DNA of 5,363 nucleotides. It comes from Hodarchaeum sp048939725. GTDB taxonomy: Archaea; Asgardarchaeota; Heimdallarchaeia; Hodarchaeales; Hodarchaeaceae. How positions within the stretch are numbered: position 1 is the first letter of the stretch; each line of letters starts with the position of its first letter. The stretch spans positions 1 to 5,363 of the forward strand of contig JBHLPG010000277.1 of assembly GCA_048939725.1 (NCBI GenBank), written 5' to 3'. Shown piece by piece: positions 1 to 5,363 of this stretch. Made by a program: the position numbers and the translations under genes. The notes beneath the pieces were generated by a model that was given only the letters and a program-made list of their open reading frames with translations, was not told where the DNA came from and searched no databases.

Positions 1-84
1 TGGTGCTGAATTAATATGCCCAATTGTACCAATGGGAAAAATAGAATCATAGATGATTTTACTTTGCTCTATGGCTGATTTCAT
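1..84 (-). CDS. Possible partial ORF at the window edge, unidentified
   Basis: A minus-strand frame is open from an ATG at 82-84 to the left edge, giving 28 residues that begin MKSAIEQSK and run off the window. The frame stays open upstream of this ATG as far as a stop at 160-162. The ATG may therefore be internal, or the openness may be chance. No good Shine-Dalgarno sequence precedes the ATG; it directly follows a GGGG run. A TATA-like element on this strand (114-122) lies about 34 nt upstream. The peptide is too short to assign to a family. If real, this gene would diverge from the flavoprotein gene with about 18 nt between the two start codons. That leaves little room for promoters and counts against it. 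Confidence 0.25.
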   Translation of the reverse strand, partial: MKSAIEQSKIIYDSIFPIGTIGHINSAP

Positions 85-89
85 CCCCA

Positions 90-94
90 GAGGT
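90..94 (+). promoter_or_regulatory. Shine-Dalgarno sequence for the frameshifted N-terminus of the flavoprotein gene
   Basis: GAGGT at 90-94 stands 8 nt before a TTG codon at 103-105. That TTG is in frame with the WCSDC glutaredoxin-type motif encoded at 139-153. This spacing favours initiation at 103 rather than at the ATG at 122, which has no comparable upstream site. Confidence 0.45.
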
Positions 95-102
95 CGGTAT
101 GG

Positions 103-201
103 TTGAATGATAGAAGTATAAATGTTTATGGAGCGAATTGGTGCTCTGATTGTCGTCGTTCAAAAAAGTATCTGGGTGAGCAAAGGATCCAAATGGTTTA
201 A
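103..201 (+). other. Frameshifted N-terminal glutaredoxin-like segment with WCxxC motif
   Basis: In the frame starting at the TTG at 103, the DNA encodes a short peptide containing the stretch INVYGANWCSDCRRSKKYL. This is the beta-strand, CxxC and helix start of a glutaredoxin- or mycoredoxin-like domain; the cysteine codons are at 142-144 and 151-153. The frame ends at a TAA at 199-201. The rest of the same domain (cis-proline strand IPVVEI and the EPSNYELAQRLG end) continues at once in the frame of the downstream reductase. A net shift of +1 between about 187 and 201 joins the two. One extra A in the AAA at 191-193 would explain it, giving IQ followed by WFNVE; skipping one base at the TAA would also work. 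The cause could be a sequencing or assembly error, a disabling mutation, or programmed frameshifting. Error seems most likely, because both halves look intact. Confidence 0.8.
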
Positions 202-1342
202 TGTAGAACTAGAAACACCTGAAGGAAAAGCCAGCTATGACTTTGTATTAGCTGTAAATGAGAAAATATCTGGGAAGCCAAAGCGAAAAATACCAGTAGT
301 TGAAATCATTGAAAATAGTTCAAAAGATCTGTTAATTGAACCCAGTAATTATGAGTTAGCACAAAGACTTGGTTTGGCAACTAAAGTAACTAAGGACTTT
401 TACCATGCAATTATAATTGGAGCTGGACCTGCAGGATTAACTGCTGCGATTTATCTTGCCCGAGACGGATATGATGTTCTTATAATCGAGATATCAACCG
501 TTGGTGGCCAAGCTTTCATCACAAATAAATTAGATAACTTCCCTGGATTTCCTGAGGATATCACTGGGTCTGATTTTGCCAAGAATGTCAGAAGACAAGC
601 AGAACGATTTGGTGTTGAGATTCTAGTTCCTGAGAAATCTATAAATATAAATCCCTGCCACGAAAACGGTACATTTGAAAAATGTACCTATAAGATTGTA
701 CGAACTAATAGTGGAAAAGAGTTCACTTGCCTAGTGGTATTAATAGCAACAGGGAGTAAGTATCGAGAATTATCAAATATCCCTGGTTATGATAATCTTC
801 TCGGAATAAATGTGCACTATTGTGCGACCTGTGATGGGTTTTTCTATAAAGATAAACGCCTTTTTGTGATTGGAGGAGGCAATTCTGCTTTTGAGGAATC
901 TCTCTTTCTTAAAAATCAATTTGCAAAGGAAGTCACGATATTGATTTGCGGCGATAAACCCAGTGCAACAAAATTATTACAAGAGAAGGTTCAAGAAGTA
1001 GATGGGATTAATGTTTGGTTAAACAGTGAAATCATTGAACTCATTGGTGAGAACGAACTAGAAAAGGTTGTTGTTAATCATAGAGACTGGGGAGAAGTGA
1101 AAGAATATCGACCTGATGGAATTTTTGTCTTTATTGGCCTTTCCCCAAACACTGAATTTGTAAAAGGATTGGATCTTGATGAATTAGATTTTATTATTAC
1201 TGATGGAGAGCTTCAATCTTCTGCTCGGGGGATATTTGCGGCTGGAGATTGTCGCAAAGGATCGGTAAAACAAGCAGTAGCCTCTGCAGGAGAAGGGGCA
1301 ACCGCAGCATTAATGATGAGGACCCATCTTGAAAAGAATTAA
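122..1342 (+). CDS. Thioredoxin-reductase-like FAD/NAD(P) oxidoreductase with N-terminal glutaredoxin remnant
   Basis: This encodes a cytosolic flavoprotein disulfide reductase of the low-molecular-weight thioredoxin reductase type. It would move electrons from a reduced pyridine nucleotide through FAD to a CxxC pair. Residues about 25-85 match the second half of a glutaredoxin-like domain (IPVVEI near 57-62, EPSNYELAQRLG near 73-84). The FAD Rossmann motif GAGPAG is at 100-105 and GGQ at 128-130. The redox motif CATC is at 234-237, the nucleotide-binding GGGNSA at 251-256, and the C-terminal FAD motif GIFAAGD at 370-376. The usual HRRxxFR motif, which binds the 2'-phosphate of NADPH, is replaced by CGDKPSA near 276-282. 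At 406 aa it is longer than a plain reductase (about 310-330 aa) because of the fusion. A stop (119-121) directly precedes the ATG at 122. Residues 1 to about 24 are therefore probably out-of-frame translation; the true start is likely the TTG at 103, reached through a frameshift. The reductase identity is secure, the substrate is not. Confidence 0.9.
   Translation: MFMERIGALIVVVQKSIWVSKGSKWFNVELETPEGKASYDFVLAVNEKISGKPKRKIPVVEIIENSSKDLLIEPSNYELAQRLGLATKVTKDFYHAIIIGAGPAGLTAAIYLARDGYDVLIIEISTVGGQAFITNKLDNFPGFPEDITGSDFAKNVRRQAERFGVEILVPEKSININPCHENGTFEKCTYKIVRTNSGKEFTCLVVLIATGSKYRELSNIPGYDNLLGINVHYCATCDGFFYKDKRLFVIGGGNSAFEESLFLKNQFAKEVTILICGDKPSATKLLQEKVQEVDGINVWLNSEIIELIGENELEKVVVNHRDWGEVKEYRPDGIFVFIGLSPNTEFVKGLDLDELDFIITDGELQSSARGIFAAGDCRKGSVKQAVASAGEGATAALMMRTHLEKN
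668..688. repeat. Perfect 9-bp inverted repeat with 3-nt loop inside the reductase gene
   Basis: GGTACATTT at 668-676 is the exact reverse complement of AAATGTACC at 680-688, with GAA between. The RNA could fold into a 9-bp hairpin. It lies in codons for the variable segment NGTFEKCTY of the reductase, between conserved motifs, and no T-run follows that would make it a terminator. It may be coincidence. Confidence 0.6.
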
Positions 1343-1368
1343 GGAAATCCTAAGTTTCATGATTGAGT

Positions 1369-2607
1369 TTAACTTTCTTGAGGAATTTCCCCAGACCGCT
1401 TGAGTGCCTGTTTTAATAATAGTGGGCCAAGAATTTCGGCTATTAGAACATTCACCGCTACAATATCTAGAATTAATATTGCCACTTCATCCATCCCAAT
1501 TGCTATTAGTCGAGTAAAAGCTAGCGCTGCAAGTCCTAGACCCACACCCGCTTGAGAAAGTAAGGCGAGAGGTATATTATTTGTTATTTTCTCTGGCATT
1601 TTCGCTATATAAGCAGCACCGTAAGAACCAACTGTTTTTCCAGTTGTTCTCAAGATAAAATAGAGTAATATTATTATTAAGATAGGTGTGATTAATAATC
1701 CTAAATCCATTTCATAGCCTACCAATATAAAGAATAAAGCTATTATCGGTACTGATAATCGTTCTACCCCCCTTACACATTCTTTATTTTCACATCTAGC
1801 CATTGTAGTTAGTGTTAAACCAAAAATTATACAGCTCAAAATAACAGAGAGATGCAATAGCCCAGATAATGCAATACAAATTAAAACAGAAGGAAAAACG
1901 AACTCTGCTGACTGGTATGCTTCCACTCCTTCAATATGAAAAGGTTTCATTAGTAAGGCAAGGATAATTCCTAATATAACAGAACCGCCAAGTTCAATTA
2001 TCAAGGGTATCAAAATCTCAATTAATGACAGGGCAACTCCAGAATACACAGACTCAGCAAAAGAAAGAGCTACACTGAAGAAAATAATTGTTAATATATC
2101 ATCAAAAGCGATAAGAAATAGAATAGTTTGACTCAAAGAGCCATAGGATTTGTATTCACGAATCACTTCTGCTGTGGAAGCTGGAGCAGTAGCCATTGCG
2201 ATTGTCCCTAATAAAATTCCAATAACAAGATCCTGAAGAACTATACCAATCACTAGGGTAACAATGACAAGAGTTCCAATTGTATTTCCAAGTAGTATCA
2301 GAACTAAGCCCCATGATGCGTCTCGTAGCTTCCAAGGGTCTAAGTGCGCTCCAATACTATAGCCAATAAACCCTAAAGCGCTTGTAGTGATAATATAATG
2401 AATTAATGGAGTAGGAGGCGTTGGAAAAGTAACAACTGAGAACGAAGAAGTGAAAAATGTGAGAAATTGGAGAAAAAAACCTCCAAAAATCAATCCCAGT
2501 ACTTGAGGAATACCTCGTTTTTTTAGGATCCTTGCAACTATTAATGAAAATATTATGACCGTTCCTATCTCAAAAATAAAAATTAGAGCCTCCTCATATT
2601 CTGTCAT
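1369..2607 (-). CDS. CPA2-family cation/proton antiporter (Kef/NapA-like membrane domain)
   Basis: This is a polytopic membrane protein that would exchange Na+ or K+ for protons across the cell membrane, serving pH and cation homeostasis. Its 412 aa contain roughly 12-13 hydrophobic segments and no obvious C-terminal TrkA-N/RCK domain. Family features are present in order: ARILKKRGIPQVLG near 25-38, ATAPASTAEVIREY at 139-152, and the ion-binding aspartate pair AFDDIL with D169 and D170. The segment FFILVGYEMDL follows at 292-302, SQAGVGLGLA at 351-360, and EILGPLLLKQALKRSGE at 391-407. The DD pair in this family usually marks electrogenic NapA/NhaA-type exchange; the ion cannot be read from the sequence. 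The ATG at 2605-2607 is the likely start, because a stop lies 27 nt upstream in frame with no other start codon between. The gene converges on the flavoprotein gene with a 26-nt gap. It follows the oxidase operon on the same strand but is 287 nt away, so it is probably transcribed separately. Confidence 0.9.
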   Translation of the reverse strand: MTEYEEALIFIFEIGTVIIFSLIVARILKKRGIPQVLGLIFGGFFLQFLTFFTSSFSVVTFPTPPTPLIHYIITTSALGFIGYSIGAHLDPWKLRDASWGLVLILLGNTIGTLVIVTLVIGIVLQDLVIGILLGTIAMATAPASTAEVIREYKSYGSLSQTILFLIAFDDILTIIFFSVALSFAESVYSGVALSLIEILIPLIIELGGSVILGIILALLMKPFHIEGVEAYQSAEFVFPSVLICIALSGLLHLSVILSCIIFGLTLTTMARCENKECVRGVERLSVPIIALFFILVGYEMDLGLLITPILIIILLYFILRTTGKTVGSYGAAYIAKMPEKITNNIPLALLSQAGVGLGLAALAFTRLIAIGMDEVAILILDIVAVNVLIAEILGPLLLKQALKRSGEIPQES

Positions 2608-2618
2608 AAGCTTGTTAA

Positions 2619-2623
2619 ACCTC
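2619..2623 (-). promoter_or_regulatory. Possible Shine-Dalgarno sequence for the antiporter gene
   Basis: On the minus strand, GAGGT ends 11 nt before the antiporter ATG. The spacing is longer than for the other genes here (5-8 nt), so its use is uncertain. Confidence 0.35.
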
Positions 2624-2629
2624 TTGAGT

Positions 2630-2637
2630 TTTTATAT
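2630..2637 (-). promoter_or_regulatory. TATA-box-like element upstream of the antiporter gene
   Basis: The minus strand reads ATATAAAA here, centred about 26 nt upstream of the antiporter ATG. If this is an archaeal TATA box, transcription would start close to the ATG and give a leaderless or nearly leaderless mRNA. That would leave the GAGGT at 2619-2623 outside the transcript, so one of the two signals is likely unused. No clear BRE is visible next to it. In such AT-rich DNA a chance match is possible. Confidence 0.4.
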
Positions 2638-2894
2638 GGAGATATTTGTTCTAGGAAGTATTTATTTCTTTTTTGTATTTTCTAAAAATAATTTCTTCTT
2701 GAAACGAAACAATTCATGCCAAGCATTGAAATACCTACTGAAAACTTCATATTACTACTCCAGATGGTCTGCTTTCATTTTCAACCCATAAGGAAAAGTG
2801 AATTTTGACATAATTAGCAATCATTCCTATTAATTTATGGCATTATCTTGAAAAATTTCGTAATAAAAGTTTAGACCGAATGAGAAATGTCTCT
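2638..2894. other. Intergenic region between oxidase subunit IV and antiporter genes
   Basis: The full gap between these two minus-strand genes is 287 nt (2608-2894). Apart from the antiporter leader signals, no convincing gene, RNA or long repeat is visible. It is strongly AT-rich, with a T-rich plus strand at about 2660-2700. A minus-strand micro-ORF of 22 codons (2682-2750, beginning MKFSVG) has a GGAG 7 nt before its ATG, but it has no recognisable similarity and could be chance. The side next to the oxidase operon carries short T-runs on the minus strand that may terminate it. Confidence 0.5.
2851..2868 (-). terminator. Possible oligo-T terminator after the oxidase operon
   Basis: Reading the minus strand past the subunit IV stop, a TTTT run (2865-2868) and a TTTTT run (2851-2855) occur within about 45 nt. 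Archaeal intrinsic termination often uses such T-tracts without a hairpin. The runs are short and the region is AT-rich, so this is tentative. Confidence 0.3.
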
Positions 2895-3233
2895 TTAATG
2901 TCCAACATGGAGTAAGGTTCCAATTAATGGAATGAGGACTACTGGAACAGCAATAAGTAGCGGAACACCAAAAACAACAGCATAAATCACTTTGGGTTTA
3001 GCTTGGTATTTGATTCCCATAAAGAAAGCTGCAACAAGATAGGCTTTACTTAAAGCAAGAACTATTAGCCCTATACGAATCATAAATTGAAGATCTGCTT
3101 GCTCTTGAACACTTTCACTGAAAAAACTGAGCACTAGCTCTAGTATTGTAAAGAATGCAAGTAATAAAACTACATAGTTATATGGTTTCTTTTTCATCTG
3201 AGTTTCTTTTGATTCTTCTTGTATGACATCCAT
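2895..3233 (-). CDS. Cytochrome c oxidase subunit IV-type small membrane protein
   Basis: This is a small accessory subunit of the heme-copper oxidase encoded just upstream, placed in the cell membrane and thought to help assembly or stability of the complex. The 112 aa have a charged N-terminal tail (1-17) and three hydrophobic segments at about 18-38, 51-72 and 83-107. The middle one carries the family pattern LSKAYLVAAFFMGIKYQ (61-77), comparable to the KAxLVxxFFMxLKY block of prokaryotic COX4 proteins. Length and three-helix layout fit that family. The family has no metal ligands or catalytic residues, so the call rests on this pattern and on position as third gene after subunits II and I. 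The ATG at 3231-3233 is well supported by GAGGT 6 nt upstream. An internal Met13 is a less likely start. Confidence 0.82.
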   Translation of the reverse strand: MDVIQEESKETQMKKKPYNYVVLLLAFFTILELVLSFFSESVQEQADLQFMIRIGLIVLALSKAYLVAAFFMGIKYQAKPKVIYAVVFGVPLLIAVPVVLIPLIGTLLHVGH

Positions 3234-3240
3234 TAGATTT

Positions 3241-3245
3241 ACCTC
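3241..3245 (-). promoter_or_regulatory. Shine-Dalgarno sequence for oxidase subunit IV
   Basis: GAGGT on the minus strand lies 6 nt before the ATG, inside the 34-nt gap after the subunit I stop. It fixes the start codon and supports translation from an operon mRNA. Confidence 0.7.
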
Positions 3246-3267
3246 AATAGTACACCTGTTAAAGTAT

Positions 3268-4785
3268 TCAAGTTTCTAGCTCGAAAGGATCCTCTCCAGC
3301 AAGTTCTTTTCGTATAAATAAGCTATAACAGATATTAAGAAGGAATACAGTTACCGAGAAAGCCATCAACAAAGCACCAATAGTTGCAATCATATGCCAA
3401 AAAGCATAGAGATCAACGTTGAGGAATGTGGAATAATCAAAATAGCGACGAGGCATACCAAGTAATCCCACAATCATCATTGCGAAGAATGTTATTATAA
3501 CTCCAGTAATCCATGAAAAACAGTGAATCCATGCAAGTTTTTTCTCATACATTTTTCCTGTCATTTCGGGAAAGAAATTATAGAACCCACCCAAGATAGC
3601 AGTAACCGCTCCACCAATTATTATCAAGTGGAAATGGCCAACTACGAAGTATGTGTCGTGAACTACAATATCGATGGGAATGATGTTAAGCCAGACTCCA
3701 GTTATTCCCCCAATAACAAAACCTACAATAAAACCAACGGGAAATACGAGAGGAACTTCAAACTTTATTCTTCCTCCCCACATTGTAAGTAACCAATTAA
3801 ATGTCTTAATTCCTGAAGGTACAGCAATGATAAATGTTAAGAAATTAAAGAAAGCTGTTGTGATGGCATCAGATGATGCGCCATAGATTGTGTATTGATG
3901 ATGTCCCCAAACAAAAAAACCTAGTATTGTAATCATTATCATAGACCCAACCATGGATTTATATCCAAATATTTCGTTTCGTGAAAATTTAGAGACCAAT
4001 AATGACATAATTCCAAAGGCTGGGAGTACCATGATATAAACAGCGGGATGAGAGTAGCTCCAAAATACATGTTGCCAGAGAAACGCTCCTGCACCATATC
4101 CGAGAGCTGAATAGAAAGTTGTCCCAAGAATTCTATCTGATAGCAGAAAAACCAGACCAGTGGTGATCAGAGGAATAGCCAAAAATTGCATAATAGCTGC
4201 TAAAAGAATCGACCAACTAAAAAGATCAAGTTCTAGCCATTTAAGTCCATCCCGTCTCATAGTAGTAATTGTAAGCATAAAATTAATTGAGGAAACTAGA
4301 GATGAAACACCAGCAATTAGAACTCCTACAATCCAAGTGTTTATTCCTATACCGAATCCTTCCAAAGAAAGCGGGGTATATAAGGTCCATCCAACAGATG
4401 TCTCCCCTAGGTAAAGTAAAATACTTGCGGGGAATAACATCCAGAAAGCAGCATTATTCCAGCGAGGCCAGTACATATCAGCAGCACCTATTAGTGTTGG
4501 TACAAGATAGTTACCAAAACCAACACCTAAAGGAAAAATAACAAGAAAGATCATTGTTGTTCCATGAGCAGTAAATATAATAGAATATAGCTCTTCATCC
4601 ACAATAGTAGGACCAGGAAAAGCTAACTCTATCCGTATTATAAGAGCTAATAAACCTGAGATGACAAAATTGACCAGAGAGAACGCAATATATAGTTTCC
4701 CAATATCAACATGATTTGTTGTGCCAAATAACCGTTTTAAATTTGAATAGATAGGACTCTGTCTTTTAGTTAAATTTTCAGCCAT
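3268..4785 (-). CDS. coxA: Cytochrome c oxidase subunit I, A2-type heme-copper oxygen reductase
   Basis: This is the catalytic subunit of a membrane terminal oxidase that reduces oxygen to water and pumps protons. Its 505 aa fit the usual 12-helix core. Visible residues are the low-spin heme ligands H74 and H386, the high-spin heme ligand H384, and the CuB ligands H246, H295 and H296. Y250 sits where the His-Tyr crosslink forms. Also present are the K-channel lysine K327 (VPSGIKTFNW), the D-channel entrance D103 followed by N110 and N111, the magnesium-site pair H376/D377, and the propionate arginines R446/R447 in GMPRRYFDY. The D-channel glutamate motif GHPEV is replaced by YSHPAV (244-249), the known signature of A2-type oxidases, in which the tyrosine is thought to take over the glutamate's role. 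The gene starts 12 nt after subunit II, with GGTGAG 5 nt before its ATG. Identity is certain; the A2 assignment is strong. Confidence 0.97.
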   Translation of the reverse strand: MAENLTKRQSPIYSNLKRLFGTTNHVDIGKLYIAFSLVNFVISGLLALIIRIELAFPGPTIVDEELYSIIFTAHGTTMIFLVIFPLGVGFGNYLVPTLIGAADMYWPRWNNAAFWMLFPASILLYLGETSVGWTLYTPLSLEGFGIGINTWIVGVLIAGVSSLVSSINFMLTITTMRRDGLKWLELDLFSWSILLAAIMQFLAIPLITTGLVFLLSDRILGTTFYSALGYGAGAFLWQHVFWSYSHPAVYIMVLPAFGIMSLLVSKFSRNEIFGYKSMVGSMIMITILGFFVWGHHQYTIYGASSDAITTAFFNFLTFIIAVPSGIKTFNWLLTMWGGRIKFEVPLVFPVGFIVGFVIGGITGVWLNIIPIDIVVHDTYFVVGHFHLIIIGGAVTAILGGFYNFFPEMTGKMYEKKLAWIHCFSWITGVIITFFAMMIVGLLGMPRRYFDYSTFLNVDLYAFWHMIATIGALLMAFSVTVFLLNICYSLFIRKELAGEDPFELET

Positions 4786-4790
4786 TTTTT

Positions 4791-4796
4791 CTCACC
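4791..4796 (-). promoter_or_regulatory. Shine-Dalgarno sequence for oxidase subunit I
   Basis: GGTGAG on the minus strand is separated by five A residues from the subunit I ATG and starts one base after the subunit II stop codon. This is near-ideal spacing; it fixes the start and indicates tight translational linkage of the two subunits. Confidence 0.8.
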
Positions 4797-4797
4797 A

Positions 4798-5363
4798 TTA
4801 TATTACTATGATCTTAGCTTTCATTGAATAATGCCCAAAACCACAATATTCAGCACAGTGAACCTCATATTCTCCTGGATCAGGAATTTGAATATAAATG
4901 ATATTATATCGTCCTGGAATCATGTCTAGTTTGACCGAGAGTTCATGAACATAAAAACTATGGATTACATCTATGGAAGATATATTAAATTTGTAGAGTT
5001 TGTTCGTTTCTAGATATACAACTCCTTCTGTCCTAGTTCCATCTTCTCTGATAAACGTGAAATTGTACTTATAGGCAATGACTACAATTTCTTCATCATA
5101 GGTTTGATGTTCTGTAAGATAACTTTGAGTGACTGGTAGACTTGAAATAAAGAGAATGGAGACAATAATTGAAGCAAAAACTATCCAAATTACTTCTAAA
5201 CGGATTTCGTTCTGAATCTTTTTTCGTGGTGACTTTGATGATTCCCGAAACCGAATTAAGATATAAATCATTAAGGTGAAAACAATTACTGTAATTAAAA
5301 CTGAAAAAATAATAACAATAAACATCAATAACTGTACTTGGGGTGTATATGTTGATACTTGAG
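4798..5363 (-). CDS. coxB: Cytochrome c oxidase subunit II with CuA site, 5' partial
   Basis: This subunit accepts electrons at a binuclear CuA centre outside the membrane and passes them to subunit I. Numbering from the TTG at 5328 (176 aa), two membrane helices lie at about 2-26 and 45-63, followed by a cupredoxin domain. The CuA ligands are complete: H123, C158, E160, C162, H166 and M169, in the motif CAEYCGFGHYSM. MIPGR at 136-140 matches the family's AIPGR. The conserved aromatic block usually written GxQWxW reads AYKYNF (85-90), so the electron-entry tryptophan is missing. The frame stays open past the TTG/ATG at 5323-5328 to the window edge, encoding QVSTYTPQVQLL, which looks like a normal COX2 N-terminus. 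No Shine-Dalgarno sequence precedes the TTG or ATG, so the true start is probably outside the window. It is the first visible gene of the oxidase operon. Confidence 0.95.
   Translation of the reverse strand, partial: QVSTYTPQVQLLMFIVIIFSVLITVIVFTLMIYILIRFRESSKSPRKKIQNEIRLEVIWIVFASIIVSILFISSLPVTQSYLTEHQTYDEEIVVIAYKYNFTFIREDGTRTEGVVYLETNKLYKFNISSIDVIHSFYVHELSVKLDMIPGRYNIIYIQIPDPGEYEVHCAEYCGFGHYSMKAKIIVI

Noticed and set aside
2..52. Plus-strand peptide GAELICPIVPMGKIES ending at TAG 50-52, a possible tail of an upstream gene
   Set aside because: Only 16 residues, with no family match I can recognise; it overlaps an equally open minus-strand frame, so neither is secure.
1343..1368. Bidirectional hairpin terminator between the convergent genes
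   Set aside because: The 26-nt spacer shows no inverted repeat and no T-run longer than three.
2555..2791. Plus-strand frame of 78 codons across the antiporter start and the intergenic gap
   Set aside because: Its first part is antisense to the antiporter N-terminus, the rest is AT-rich, low-complexity translation, and there is no Shine-Dalgarno sequence or family pattern.
3523..4541. Several plus-strand frames (3523-3792, 3674-3886, 4160-4414, 4287-4541) and a minus frame at 3939-4127
   Set aside because: All lie inside the subunit I gene, whose every catalytic motif is intact; they are shadow frames.
4798..5363. Quinol oxidase subunit II (CyoA-like) instead of a cytochrome c oxidase type
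   Set aside because: Quinol oxidases lack CuA; here all CuA ligands (H, C, E, C, H, M) are present.
1..5363. tRNA, rRNA, CRISPR array, insertion sequence or defence system
   Set aside because: No cloverleaf-like segments, regularly spaced repeats, transposase motifs or terminal inverted repeats were seen; the genes are respiratory, transport and redox genes.

Overview
The window is AT-rich and gene-dense. It looks like chromosomal DNA of an aerobic or facultatively aerobic prokaryote, more likely an archaeon than a bacterium. The case for archaea rests on the style of the cation/proton antiporter, the minimal oxidase operon (subunits II, I and a small subunit IV), and a TATA-like box upstream of the antiporter. 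An Asgard archaeon of the Heimdallarchaeia group would fit, because oxidases are known there and the base composition suits. There is no rRNA or other phylogenetic marker here, so the placement is inference.

Layout. Positions 1-102 hold the window edge and the leader of the first gene; they contain a short minus-strand reading frame of doubtful status. A plus-strand gene follows, ending at 1342, for a thioredoxin-reductase-like flavoprotein. Its N-terminal part is the C-terminal half of a glutaredoxin-like domain. The missing half, with a WCxxC active site, is present just upstream (103-about 195) in a different frame, so the gene is frameshifted as given. The remaining genes are on the minus strand. 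From the right edge leftward they are: cytochrome c oxidase subunit II (5' end outside the window), subunit I, and a small subunit IV-type membrane protein. The first pair is separated by 12 nt and the second by 34 nt, each with a good Shine-Dalgarno sequence, so they form one operon. After a 287-nt intergenic region comes a CPA2-type cation/proton antiporter, which probably has its own promoter and converges on the flavoprotein gene with a 26-nt gap.

How the genes relate. The oxidase has all metal ligands expected of a heme-copper oxygen reductase with a CuA centre. Subunit I carries the YSHPxV signature of A2-type oxidases instead of the D-channel glutamate. Subunit II lacks the tryptophan through which cytochrome c normally donates electrons, which suggests another donor. 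The oxidase would build a proton gradient that the antiporter could use for cation and pH homeostasis. The flavoprotein is a thiol-redox enzyme, in which a reductase is fused to its own glutaredoxin-like partner.

No tRNA, rRNA, CRISPR array, insertion sequence or long repeat was seen. I found no clearly novel multi-gene system. The best leads are the hidden frameshifted glutaredoxin domain, the altered pyridine-nucleotide site of the reductase, and the altered electron-entry site of the oxidase.
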